The notes under the pieces: model-generated | The model's database searches: none | What the model was told of the DNA's origin: nothing | What the model saw: the letters and a program-made list of their open reading frames with translations, nothing else | From: Bryobacter aggregatus MPL3 | GTDB lineage: Bacteria > Acidobacteriota > Terriglobia > Bryobacterales > Bryobacteraceae | Direction of reading: 5' to 3' | Assembly: GCF_000702445.1 (NCBI RefSeq) | Contig: NZ_JNIF01000003.1 | Location: forward strand, 3,472,001-3,536,000 | DNA length: 64,000 nt | Position numbers and translations under genes: made by a program | Shown here: positions 41,124 through 48,431 of the stretch, one piece after another | Numbering within the stretch: position 1 is the stretch's first letter | Layout: every line of letters begins with the position of its first letter

Positions 41124-41731
41124 TCCACGCTCCGCACTTCAAAGAACTTTTTGCGATCGAGCATGGCTTTGGGACTCGGGACGAGGAGTCCTGGCTGCCT
41201 TCAGCCGGACATGCCTGGGCGAAGCAGATTCATTCTGACCGGGTGATTCGCGCCACAACTGAAGGCCTGCAAGGCGAAGCAGATGCCGTGGTGACCACGG
41301 TGCCGGAGTTGTGGGTCTCCATTCGTACCGCCGATTGCCTACCGATCCTGCTCGCCGATCCGGGAGCGGGTGTTGTGGCTGCGGTTCACGCCGGGTGGCG
41401 CGGTACAGCCGCAAAGATCGTTGCAAAGACGGTGGAGAAAATGGTTGAGCTCGGCGCCGAGCTTACGACGATTCATGCGGCGATCGGGCCTGGCATTGGC
41501 CTGTGCTGTTTCGAGGTTGGCCCGGAGGTCTCGTCAGAGTTCGGTGTGACAGGCCGCAGTTGTATTGATCTTGCCGGAGTGAACGAACGGCAACTCCAAC
41601 TTGCAGGCCTTGAACTGGAGAACATCTGGATCTCGGCGCAATGTACGAAGTGCAATCCCGAGTTGTTTCATTCCTATCGCGCTGAGCCGGGTACTGCCGG
41701 CCGCATGGTGAGCGCGATTCGTCTTGTCTGA
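41120..41731 (+). CDS. pgeF: Peptidoglycan editing factor PgeF (laccase-domain protein)
   Basis: 203 residues, overlapping nuoB by ATGA. The CNF1/YfiH fold is recognisable by [50 protein letters not shown] (metal-site Cys), [17 protein letters not shown] (metal-site His), [18 protein letters not shown], and [22 protein letters not shown]. These zinc enzymes hydrolyse L-Ser-containing muropeptide precursors (they were earlier called polyphenol oxidases). The N-terminal region is slightly short relative to the usual 240-250 residues. Confidence 0.95.
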
Positions 41732-41791
41732 AACCCTCAAAAATATTTAGCACTTGTGATGGTTTCCTTGCGGTTCCTACGCATGGATGGA

Positions 41792-41817
41792 CAGGAAGGC
41801 GGTGGAACCGCTTCCTG
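41792..41817 (+). promoter_or_regulatory. Strong hairpin in the leader of the repeat peptide gene
   Basis: CAGGAA-(G bulge)-GCGGT / ACCGC-TTCCTG with a three-base loop, 11 paired bases with one bulge, 27 bases upstream of the ATG. There is no T run after it, so it is not a classical terminator. A leader-control or mRNA-stabilising role is inferred. Confidence 0.5.
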
Positions 41818-41844
41818 AAATTCAGACTCAAAGAGGACCATACA

Positions 41845-42138
41845 ATGAAAACCAATATCTCCATCAAAACGAAGCTCAATGCTGGCGGGATCCATGTCAA
41901 CCACAACACTCCGGTTGTGAAGACCAAGGTCAACGCTGGCGCAATCACGGCGAATCACAGCACTCCGGTCGTAAAGACGAAGGTGAGTGCTGGCTGCCTG
42001 ACGGCAAACCACAATGCACCGGTTGTAAAGACCAAAGTGAGCGCTGGCTGCTTGACGGCGAATCACAACACTCCGGCCGTCAAGACCAAGGTCGTTGCTG
42101 GCGCACTGTCCAACAACCACAACGTCGTCATGGCTTAA
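41845..42138 (+). CDS. Five-repeat NHN-motif peptide, unknown function
   Basis: 97 residues from an ATG with AGAGGA eight bases upstream. After MKTNIS come five exact 18-residue repeats (residues 7-96), consensus VKTKVxAGxxTxNHNTPV, and a final Ala. Lys-Thr, Gly and Asn-His are kept in all five; the third base of codons varies freely between units, showing selection on the peptide. Units 3 and 4 carry Cys (SAGCLTANHN). There is no signal peptide, membrane segment or double-Gly leader, so it is probably cytoplasmic. Candidates: a precursor of a modified peptide with repeated cores, a short beta-solenoid or amyloid-like repeat (18 residues fits one turn), or a metal-binding protein. A second peptide with the same core lies beyond the sigma factor gene. 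Confidence 0.75.
   Translation: MKTNISIKTKLNAGGIHVNHNTPVVKTKVNAGAITANHSTPVVKTKVSAGCLTANHNAPVVKTKVSAGCLTANHNTPAVKTKVVAGALSNNHNVVMA
41863..42132 (+). repeat. Five tandem 54-bp coding repeats
   Basis: Units at 41863-41916, 41917-41970, 41971-42024, 42025-42078 and 42079-42132. Each begins at the Val/Ile codon of [VI]KTK and ends after the Pro-Val/Ala codon. Differences are mostly at synonymous third positions, for example AAGACGAAG versus AAGACCAAA in units 3 and 4, so this is an old protein-level repeat rather than a recent slippage product. Confidence 0.85.
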
Positions 42139-42180
42139 GCATCAGCTTGGACAAAGAATGAGGGAGGGGAAGTCGGCTGG

Positions 42181-42813
42181 ATGAGGCCGGATCCCTCTCC
42201 CGATGATGAGGTAGTCTTACGGAAGGTGTCTGCTTCTGATTCCCTTCCAGTTACTGTGTTGCTCCAAAAATGGCGCGATGGGGACCAGTCTGCTCTCGAC
42301 CTGCTGACTCCGATCGTTTACAGTGAACTCCGGAGACTAGCCGGCCATTCCATCCGCCGCGAAAGGCCTGGCCACACGCTGCAGCCCACCGCGCTGCTCC
42401 ATGAAGCCTACGCGAAACTCGCGCAGCAAGGCCAGCACGATTGGCAGAATCGGGCTCATTTTTTTGGCGTGGCTGCCCATATCATGCGGCTGATTCTGGT
42501 GGATCATGCCAGGAAGAAGAAGCGGATCCGGCGCGGGAGCGGAGCGGTCAATCTCCAGCTCAATGAGTCTCTCGACGCCGTGCAGCAGCGCCCCGCTCTG
42601 CTTGTCCAACTCGATGATGCACTCAACGAACTGGCAAAATTTGACGAACGCAAGGCGAAGGTCATCGAGATGAGATTCTTTGCGGGAATGAGTCTGGAAG
42701 AAACGGCGGAGGCGCTTGGCGTCGGTGTGGCGACGATTGGCCGCGAACAGCGGTTGGCGCAAGCCTGGATTGGACGCTACCTGTCTCCCGCAGAAGAAAA
42801 GAATTGCGAATGA
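42181..42813 (+). CDS. ECF-type sigma factor, TIGR02999-like
   Basis: 210 residues. The TIGR02999 group of ECF sigma factors, expanded in Acidobacteriota and Planctomycetes, is recognisable: VTVLLQKWRDGDQSALDLLTPIVYSELRRLAGHSIRRERPGHTLQPTALLHEAYAKLAQQ, NRAHFFGVAAHIMRLILVDHARKKKRIRRG (region 2), and DERKAKVIEMRFFAGMSLEETAEALGVGVATIGREQRLAQAWIGRYL (region 4). A GGAGGGG ribosome site lies about 12 bases before the ATG; a GTG at 42226 is a possible later start. It lies between two peptide genes that share the same NHN repeat core, 42 bp after the first and 90 bp before the second, so it may control them. No anti-sigma gene is adjacent. Confidence 0.92.
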   Translation: MRPDPSPDDEVVLRKVSASDSLPVTVLLQKWRDGDQSALDLLTPIVYSELRRLAGHSIRRERPGHTLQPTALLHEAYAKLAQQGQHDWQNRAHFFGVAAHIMRLILVDHARKKKRIRRGSGAVNLQLNESLDAVQQRPALLVQLDDALNELAKFDERKAKVIEMRFFAGMSLEETAEALGVGVATIGREQRLAQAWIGRYLSPAEEKNCE

Positions 42814-42848
42814 TGATCGATTCCGGGAGCGGACAGCGCTAGAGCGTT

Positions 42849-42877
42849 CGTAAGATTGCGGATCCCCGCAGCTTACG
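42849..42877 (+). promoter_or_regulatory. Hairpin between sigma gene and second peptide
   Basis: CGTAAG (42849-42854) pairs with CTTACG (42872-42877), and inside it TGCGG (42857-42861) pairs with CCGCA (42866-42870), 11 pairs with a four-base loop. It ends 26 bases before the ATG of the second peptide gene. No T run follows. It parallels the hairpin before the first peptide gene. Confidence 0.5.
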
Positions 42878-42903
42878 GATTTCATCCAGAAAAGGAAACT
42901 CTA

Positions 42904-43068
42904 ATGACTGTCAAGAAGAATGCCTCTTTGCCGATCCGTACCGCCATTCGCTTCGGAGCGATCAGTGTCAATCACAATGCAAGCGCGGTTCCCGTGGTTC
43001 GTACTGCGATCCGTTCCGGCGCCATCAACCTCAATCATAATGAGCGGTGTGTTTCGTCCGGCCGCTAG
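42904..43068 (+). CDS. Two-repeat NHN-motif peptide, unknown function
   Basis: 54 residues from ATG 42904 with AAGGAAA about seven bases upstream; a longer frame to 42856 crosses the hairpin and has no ribosome site. Two units, IRTAIRFGAISVNHN (residues 11-25) and VRTAIRSGAINLNHN (32-46), are 21 residues apart. They match the core of the 97-residue peptide upstream, [KR]-T-x-[ILV]-x-x-G-[AGC]-[IL]-x-x-N-H-N, with Arg in place of Lys. One Cys sits in the tail (ERCVSSGR). No signal peptide. The coding status rests on the shared motif and the ribosome site. Confidence 0.7.
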   Translation: MTVKKNASLPIRTAIRFGAISVNHNASAVPVVRTAIRSGAINLNHNERCVSSGR

Positions 43069-43083
43069 TCTGCAATCATGAAG

Positions 43084-43124
43084 ATCACGAACGCCCGTTT
43101 TGCCACGATGGCGTTCGTGATTTG
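43084..43124 (+). terminator. Terminator-like 12-bp hairpin closing the peptide locus
   Basis: ATCACGAACGCC (43084-43095) and GGCGTTCGTGAT (43110-43121) are perfect inverted repeats around a 14-base loop, followed only by TTTG. It lies 16 bases after the second peptide stop and about 55 bases before the riboswitch. The weak T run makes termination likely but not certain. A 23-codon frame (43078-43146) running through it is not considered a gene. Confidence 0.55.
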
Positions 43125-43179
43125 CGCCCGTTGCTGCCTATCGGATTGAGCTCTCTTTTGCGATAATCGAAGCTACGCA

Positions 43180-43345
43180 AGACGGGAGAGACTGCCGCTT
43201 TGTCAGGCAGCGCCGAAGGAGCAACCGCCCCGGAAACTCTCAGGCAAAAGGACCGTTTTCGTGTTGGAAATCTGGAAAGTGTCGATCGCACAAGCGAATC
43301 GTCCGCCGACGGGATAACACTCTCAGGCAACAACGACAGATGGGG
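43180..43345 (+). ncRNA. Tandem glycine riboswitch
   Basis: The leader of gcvP has the hallmarks of both aptamers. First: GGGAGAG (43184), GCGCCGAAGGAGCAA (43210 region), and AACTCTCAGGCAAAAGGACCG (43235-43255). Second: ATCTGGAAAGT (43270 region), CGCCGACGGGATAA (43304 region), CACTCTCAGGCAACAACGACAGAT (ending 43341). The ATCTG/CAGAT closing stem of the second aptamer is intact. It senses glycine and controls glycine cleavage, consistent with the gcvP gene directly downstream. Confidence 0.95.
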
Positions 43346-43370
43346 CGCTAAGGAGATCACTCTTGCGCCC
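43343..43370 (+). promoter_or_regulatory. Ribosome-site sequestering hairpin of the glycine riboswitch
   Basis: GGGCGC (43343-43348) can pair with GCGCCC (43365-43370), enclosing AGGAG (43351-43355) in the loop and using the last base of the TTG start codon (43363-43365) in the stem. GGGCGC begins two bases after the aptamer 2 closing stem, so ligand binding could alter this pairing. This suggests control of translation rather than of transcription. Confidence 0.6.
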
Positions 43371-46215
43371 AGACTCGCCCGCCACTACCTTTGCCCGCCG
43401 GCACATCGGCCCTTCCCCTCGTGAAATTGATGCGATGCTTGCCACCGTTGGGGCGACTTCGCTCGAAGACCTCATCGCGCAAACGGTCCCAGGTACGATT
43501 CGTCAGAAATCTCCGCTCGCCTTTGGCGAGGCGTTGAGCGAGACGGCGGTGATTGCTCGCATGCGTGAGATCGCAAGCAAGAACCAGGTCTTCACCTCGC
43601 TCATTGGCACCGGCTATCACGGTACGCTTTTGCCCTATGTCATCCAGCGCAATCTTCTCGAGAACCCCGCCTGGTATACCGCCTACACGCCGTATCAACC
43701 TGAGATCAGCCAGGGCCGGCTGGAGGCGCTGCTGAACTTCCAGACCATGATCTGCGACTTGACGGGGCTCGATGTGGCGAACGCTTCACTGCTTGACGAA
43801 GGCACTGCTGCCGCTGAGGCGATGGCGCTCGCGCAACGGGTGGCGAAGAATCCCTCGACCAGCTTTTTTATCGATCAGGATGTCCATCCTCAAACGCTCG
43901 CTGTGATCGAGACTCGTGCGGAAGCACTTGGCTGGAGTACCATTGTGGGCAATCCGGCAACCGAGCTGCACGCAGCCGATGTGTTTGGTGCGATCTTTCA
44001 GTATCCCGGCAGTGAGGGCGCGGTTGTCGACTATCGCGATGCTGTGGCTGCCCTGCATACGAAGGGTGCGATTGCGGTGTTTGCCGCTGATCCCTTGGCG
44101 CTCACGCTGCTGACGCCGCCTGGTGAATTGGGCGCGGATATCGCGATTGGTTCGACACAACGCTTTGGGGTTCCGATGGGTTATGGTGGGCCGCACGCCG
44201 CCTATATGGCAGTAAAGGATGCCCATAAACGATCGATGCCGGGCCGGCTGGTGGGCGTGTCGATCGATGCAAAAGGCAACTCCGCCTATCGCCTGGCCCT
44301 GCAGACCCGTGAGCAACACATCCGCCGTGAAAAGGCGACTTCGAACATCTGTACGGCGCAGGTGCTGCTGGCTGTTATCGCTTCAATGTATGCCGTTTAT
44401 CATGGGCCCGAGGGGCTGAAGTGGATTGCGCTTGAAGTGGCCCGGAAGACGGCGCTGCTTGCCGCGGGCTTGCGCAAGCTGGGTTTCGAGATTGGGAACA
44501 CGAGCTTCTTCGATACGCTGAGTGTGGCTGTTGGGGCGCGGCAGAACGAGATTGTGACGCGTGGACTTGCTGAGAAGTTGAACTTCCGGTTGCTCGACGG
44601 CAAGCTTGGAATCACGCTCGATGAGACGACTACGGACTCCGTTCTCGAAGCGATCTGGCGTGCCTTCGGTGGCAATCTGAGGGTGTCTGAGGTGGAGGCG
44701 CCTGCCTCGGGCTTGCCTGCTGCTCTGGCGCGGACCAGCGAATATCTCACCCATCCTGTTTTCCATCGCTATCGCACGGAAACCGAATTGCTGCGCTACA
44801 TGCGTAAGCTGAGCGATCGGGATCTGGCGCTCGACCGTGCCATGATCCCACTCGGCTCCTGCACGATGAAGTTGAATGCGACGGCCGAGATGATGCCGGT
44901 CACCTGGCCGGAGTTCGGCAGCCTGCATCCCTTTGCCCCGCTCGACCAAGCGGCCGGGTATACGGAGATGTTTGAGGATCTAAAAGCGAAGCTCTGTGCA
45001 GTGACGGGTTATGATGCCGTTTCGCTGCAGCCGAATTCGGGTGCGCAGGGCGAGTACGCGGGTTTGCTTGCCATTCGGGGGTACCATCGGAGCCGGGGCG
45101 ATCAGCATCGCACGGTCTGCCTCATCCCGGCTTCCGCGCATGGCACGAATCCGGCGTCGGCGCACATGGTTGGCATGGAGGTTGTGGTTGTCGCTTGTGA
45201 TGCGGGTGGCAATGTGGATGTTGCGGATCTGCGCGCGAAAGCAGAGCAACACTCGGCGAAGCTGGCTGCGCTGATGGTCACTTATCCTTCGACGCATGGC
45301 GTGTTTGAGGAGAGTATCCGCGAGATTTGTGAGATTGTGCACGCGCACGGTGGACAGGTTTATCTTGATGGCGCGAATCTCAATGCGCAGGTCGGGATTT
45401 CACGTCCGGGGGATTATGGCGCCGATGTTTCGCACTTGAACCTCCACAAGACCTTCTGCATTCCGCATGGTGGGGGTGGGCCGGGAATGGGTCCGATTGG
45501 GGTGAAAGCTCACCTCACGCCGTTTCTGCCGGGGCATCCATTCCTCGATGGCGGCCAGGCGCCGGTTGGGCCTGTTTCTGCCGCGCCTTTCGGTTCCTCC
45601 TCAATCCTGCCGATTTCGTACGTTTACATTCTGTTGATGGGCGGCGAGGGTTTGCAGAAGGCGACGGAAGTCGCGATCCTGAATGCGAACTATATTGCCT
45701 CGCGGCTGTCGGATTCGTTTCCGGTGCTGTACCGCAATCACAATGGGCGCGTCGCACATGAGTGTATTGTTGATCCCCGTTCGCTGAAGAACAGCAGTGG
45801 CGTCACTGTCGACGATATCGCCAAACGCTTGATCGATTATGGCTTCCATGCCCCGACGATGAGCTTTCCGGTGGCAGGAACGCTCATGATTGAGCCGACC
45901 GAATCGGAGGGCAAGGGGGAACTCGACCGCTTCTGCGATGCGATGATCGCGATTCGCCGCGAGATCGCCGAAGTCGAAGCAGGGAAGTGGCCGATTGCGG
46001 AATCGCCGCTGCGCTTTGCCCCGCATACTGTCCATGATTTGGTGGTTGCGGAATGGCCCCGGAAGTATTCGCGGGAAGAAGGTTGTTTCCCGGAAGGAAC
46101 CGCGCGCGTGGACAAATACTGGAGCCCCGTTAGCCGCATCGACAACGTGTACGGCGATCGCAATCTGGTTTGCAGTTGCCCGCCGCTCGAGGAGTACGCC
46201 TCCGCCTCGAAGTAG
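43363..46215 (+). CDS. gcvP: Glycine dehydrogenase (decarboxylating), P protein
   Basis: 950 residues, full length for the single-chain P protein, from a TTG start eight bases after AGGAG. Features include [117 protein letters not shown], and the PLP lysine in [25 protein letters not shown] (Lys696). It decarboxylates glycine and moves the aminomethyl group to the lipoyl H protein. gcvT and gcvH are not in the window, so this gene is on its own with its riboswitch. A strong bidirectional terminator follows. Confidence 0.98.
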   Translation: MRPDSPATTFARRHIGPSPREIDAMLATVGATSLEDLIAQTVPGTIRQKSPLAFGEALSETAVIARMREIASKNQVFTSLIGTGYHGTLLPYVIQRNLLENPAWYTAYTPYQPEISQGRLEALLNFQTMICDLTGLDVANASLLDEGTAAAEAMALAQRVAKNPSTSFFIDQDVHPQTLAVIETRAEALGWSTIVGNPATELHAADVFGAIFQYPGSEGAVVDYRDAVAALHTKGAIAVFAADPLALTLLTPPGELGADIAIGSTQRFGVPMGYGGPHAAYMAVKDAHKRSMPGRLVGVSIDAKGNSAYRLALQTREQHIRREKATSNICTAQVLLAVIASMYAVYHGPEGLKWIALEVARKTALLAAGLRKLGFEIGNTSFFDTLSVAVGARQNEIVTRGLAEKLNFRLLDGKLGITLDETTTDSVLEAIWRAFGGNLRVSEVEAPASGLPAALARTSEYLTHPVFHRYRTETELLRYMRKLSDRDLALDRAMIPLGSCTMKLNATAEMMPVTWPEFGSLHPFAPLDQAAGYTEMFEDLKAKLCAVTGYDAVSLQPNSGAQGEYAGLLAIRGYHRSRGDQHRTVCLIPASAHGTNPASAHMVGMEVVVVACDAGGNVDVADLRAKAEQHSAKLAALMVTYPSTHGVFEESIREICEIVHAHGGQVYLDGANLNAQVGISRPGDYGADVSHLNLHKTFCIPHGGGGPGMGPIGVKAHLTPFLPGHPFLDGGQAPVGPVSAAPFGSSSILPISYVYILLMGGEGLQKATEVAILNANYIASRLSDSFPVLYRNHNGRVAHECIVDPRSLKNSSGVTVDDIAKRLIDYGFHAPTMSFPVAGTLMIEPTESEGKGELDRFCDAMIAIRREIAEVEAGKWPIAESPLRFAPHTVHDLVVAEWPRKYSREEGCFPEGTARVDKYWSPVSRIDNVYGDRNLVCSCPPLEEYASASK

Positions 46216-46255
46216 GCGGAGGGCGAAATTGGCTTCGTTTTGTTGATTCCAATAC

Positions 46256-46291
46256 AAAAGCGGCGAAAGACCGAAGTCTTTCGCCGCTTTT
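46256..46291. terminator. Bidirectional terminator between gcvP and the helicase gene
   Basis: A 16-bp perfect stem AAAAGCGGCGAAAGAC / GTCTTTCGCCGCTTTT closed by a four-base CGAA loop. The T run at one end and A run at the other serve both convergent genes. Confidence 0.93.
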
Positions 46292-46311
46292 GATTTCTTA
46301 CTGAACTTCGC

Positions 46312-47649
46312 TTAAGCGAAAGCCTTGCGGCCTACGTTCGGACCACCCTTGGTGTTGCCGTTGATCTTCTTTCCTTTAATGAAAGAATGCTTCGGCTTCG
46401 GGCTGTGTGCCTTGGCGGCCTTCTTCACCTGGTAAGGCGTCGGAGGCGTTTTCTCGCGGGCATAGCCGTCACGAGAATAACCACGGTCACGATCTCCAAA
46501 CGAATCCGCTGGTCCATCCGCCGGATCGGCGGGCAGTTCCCGAGGAACTTCCTGACGCGGCATGGTCGTCTTGATGGCGCGCTCGATCTGGCGGATCGCT
46601 CCACGCTCGCCACTGGTGGCAAACGTCGAAGCAGTACCCTTCTGACCGGCGCGACCGGTACGGCCTGCGCGATGGATGAAGTCTTCGGGAGCCTGCGGAA
46701 GGTCGAAGTTCACAACGTGTTCAATACCATCCACGTGGATGCCGCGAGCGGCAACGTCGGTGGCGACCAGAACACGGTAGTAACCGTCTTTGAAACCTTC
46801 GAGCGCCTGCCGGCGCTGGCTCTGCGTACGATCACCATGAATCGCAGCCGTCTTGATGCCGGTACGCGCAAGGCGCTTGGCGAGACGGTCTGTCGAATGC
46901 TTGGTGCGCGCAAAGACAAGGAATGAACCCTGCTTTTGCTCCAGCAGATGGCGCAGCAAGCCCAGCTTACGATGCGCTTCTACTTCGTAGACATGAAGGT
47001 CGATATCCGCGCCTGGCTTTGTCGTCGCACCGATTTCGACACGCACCGGGTTGGGCACATGCTTGGCGATGAGCGGTACAATCGATCGCTCGATTGTCGC
47101 GGAGAAGAACAAAGTCTGACGTTGGATCGGAATCTGCGACAGAATCTGTTCGATCACAGGCAGGAAGCCCATGTCCAGCATGCGGTCGGCTTCATCGAGC
47201 ACCACGAACTTCGTGTTGCCGAGTTTCACCAGCTTGCGGCCGATGAAATCGAAGAGGCGTCCCGGGGTGGCAACCAGAACCTGGCTGCCACGCTGGATTT
47301 CGAACAACTGCTTGCCCTCATTCAGTCCGCCAACGACGACCGTGGCGCGCAATCCCGTATCCTTGGCCAGCTTCATGAAAGCTTCGTGGATCTGGATGGC
47401 GAGTTCACGGGTCGGCGTCATAATGACGGCCTGAACACCCTTAACCGGATTTTGTGAGAGCGATTGCAGAATCGGAAGCAAGAACGCAAGCGTCTTGCCG
47501 GTGCCGGTCTGCGCGGTAGCAACTATATTAGAACCCGTGAGCGCGGGCGGAATGGCCTTTGCTTGTACGGGAGTAGGCGTCTTCAAGTTGTTTGCCGCGA
47601 GATTTCGCTGTAACAACTCGGATAAAGGGAGGTCGGAAAATTGATCCAT
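46312..47649 (-). CDS. DEAD-box RNA helicase (RhlE-like)
   Basis: 445 residues with all helicase motifs: Q-motif (TPTPVQAKAIP), motif I AQTGTGKT (46-53), PTRELA, GG, TPGR, DEAD in FVVLDEADRMLDMGF, SAT in LFFSATIERSI, HGDRTQSQR, and HRAGRTGRAGQKG. The basic C-terminal tail (KVKKAAKAHSPKPKHSFIKGKKINGNTKGGPNVGRKAFA) is typical of RhlE-type proteins that act on ribosomes and structured RNA. It lies six bases downstream of an RRM-protein gene on the same strand; such pairs are often cold-induced. Confidence 0.96.
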   Translation of the reverse strand: MDQFSDLPLSELLQRNLAANNLKTPTPVQAKAIPPALTGSNIVATAQTGTGKTLAFLLPILQSLSQNPVKGVQAVIMTPTRELAIQIHEAFMKLAKDTGLRATVVVGGLNEGKQLFEIQRGSQVLVATPGRLFDFIGRKLVKLGNTKFVVLDEADRMLDMGFLPVIEQILSQIPIQRQTLFFSATIERSIVPLIAKHVPNPVRVEIGATTKPGADIDLHVYEVEAHRKLGLLRHLLEQKQGSFLVFARTKHSTDRLAKRLARTGIKTAAIHGDRTQSQRRQALEGFKDGYYRVLVATDVAARGIHVDGIEHVVNFDLPQAPEDFIHRAGRTGRAGQKGTASTFATSGERGAIRQIERAIKTTMPRQEVPRELPADPADGPADSFGDRDRGYSRDGYAREKTPPTPYQVKKAAKAHSPKPKHSFIKGKKINGNTKGGPNVGRKAFA

Positions 47650-47655
47650 TAGTTC

Positions 47656-48009
47656 CTAGTAACGACCCTTGCGGAAACCGCCGCCGCCGCCACCGGGACG
47701 TCCACCACCGCCACCAGGACGGCCACCGCCGCCACCAGGGCGACCGCCACCACGAGGACCGTCGGTCTTCGGGCGAGCTTCGTTTACTGTCAAATTGCGG
47801 CCATCGAGTTCGCGGCCGTCAAGACCAGAGATTGCATTCTCGGCTTCATTGCGGTTCGTCATTTCAACGAAGGCGAAGCCGCGGGGCTGACCCGTCATAC
47901 GGTCGGTTACTACGTTCACGCGTTCCACCGCGCCAAATTCTTGGAAGATCCCCATCAACTGATCTTCGGTCGTGTGGAAACTCAGGTTTCCAACATAGAG
48001 GTTCGTCAT
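47656..48009 (-). CDS. RRM-type RNA-binding protein with Gly/Arg tail
   Basis: 117 residues from ATG 48009 (the frame to 48078 is an upstream extension without support). One RRM domain covers residues 2-80, with RNP2 LYVGNL (4-9) and RNP1 RGFAFVEM (43-50), followed by a GGRPGGGGG-type repeat tail ending FRKGRY. It is like the cyanobacterial Rbp proteins. It is followed by the DEAD-box helicase gene after six bases. Upstream is a leader of roughly 95 bases from a TATATT -10-like box (48110-48115, minus strand), a length typical for cold-regulated mRNAs. Confidence 0.95.
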   Translation of the reverse strand: MTNLYVGNLSFHTTEDQLMGIFQEFGAVERVNVVTDRMTGQPRGFAFVEMTNRNEAENAISGLDGRELDGRNLTVNEARPKTDGPRGGGRPGGGGGRPGGGGGRPGGGGGGFRKGRY

Positions 48010-48154
48010 TAAGAGACACCTGTCTGCTTTCAAATATTCGGATCTAAGAGCAGCCAAGGAACAAAGAAGGGGAAACAACTTGGAGCAAAGCCGCGATTAG
48101 CCAGTTTTTAATATAGCACAGCCCCTGGCATCTTGTTCCTGAAAAATCTCGAGC

Positions 48155-48183
48155 TTGACTCGGCTTTGTAATCCCCCTATACT
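48155..48183 (+). promoter_or_regulatory. Consensus promoter of the candidate small RNA
   Basis: TTGACT (48155-48160), a 17-base spacer, and TATACT (48178-48183) match the sigma-70 consensus closely at ideal spacing. The predicted start is near 48190. No protein-coding gene follows on this strand. Confidence 0.75.
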
Positions 48184-48189
48184 CCATAT

Positions 48190-48332
48190 AGATGAGGACA
48201 TTGTGGCAAGGTCTGTCGGCTGTACTCCTCCGTTGGAGTGAAGGCCTTTCCGCCTAAACGCTTCTTGTCTCCTTTCGTTCGATCTCACGAATCCATTTGC
48301 AGCCCGCCAAGTCCATGGCGGGCTTTCTTTTT
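48190..48332 (+). ncRNA. Candidate free-standing small RNA, about 140 nt
   Basis: Between a near-perfect promoter (48155-48183) and a strong terminator (48302-48332) there is no ORF. The interval can form internal hairpins: ACTCC-tccgtt-GGAGT (about 48224-48239), AGGC-ctttcc-GCCT, and TTCG-atctca-CGAA. I find no SRP, 6S, RNase P, tmRNA or known riboswitch signature. It is divergent from the RRM/DEAD-box operon and convergent with the DHH gene. It could be a trans-acting sRNA or an unrecognised housekeeping RNA. Confidence 0.6.
48302..48332 (+). terminator. Rho-independent terminator of the small RNA
   Basis: Eight-bp perfect stem GCCCGCCA / TGGCGGGC with a six-base loop, then TTTCTTTTT. Confidence 0.9.
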
Positions 48333-48431
48333 GGGGTGGAGTTGCAGCAGCCAGAATCGGAAGACCAGGGACAAGTGGGAGTTCTGGTTCGGTGGACCAG
48401 GGCAGAAATCCAGTGGGAGGTAGTGGCCGAC
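48333..48431. other. Short untranslated gap
   Basis: About 100 bases between the small RNA terminator and the 3' end of the DHH gene. Nothing recognised; no terminator for the DHH gene is obvious apart from the opposite-strand reading of the hairpin at 48302-48323. Confidence 0.4.

Noticed and set aside
41863-42132. CRISPR array
   Set aside because: The 54-bp units are contiguous, in frame and coding, with no spacers and no cas genes.
43078-43146. Possible third small peptide after the NHN locus
   Set aside because: The frame runs through a perfect 12-bp hairpin, has no ribosome site and lacks the NHN core.
47680-47750. Simple-sequence repeat of Gly codons
   Set aside because: It is the RGG-like tail of the RRM protein, common in this family.
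48190-48332. 6S RNA or SRP RNA at the candidate small RNA locus
   Set aside because: The SRP core sequence and the 6S central bubble with long closing stem are not visible, so no known class is assigned.
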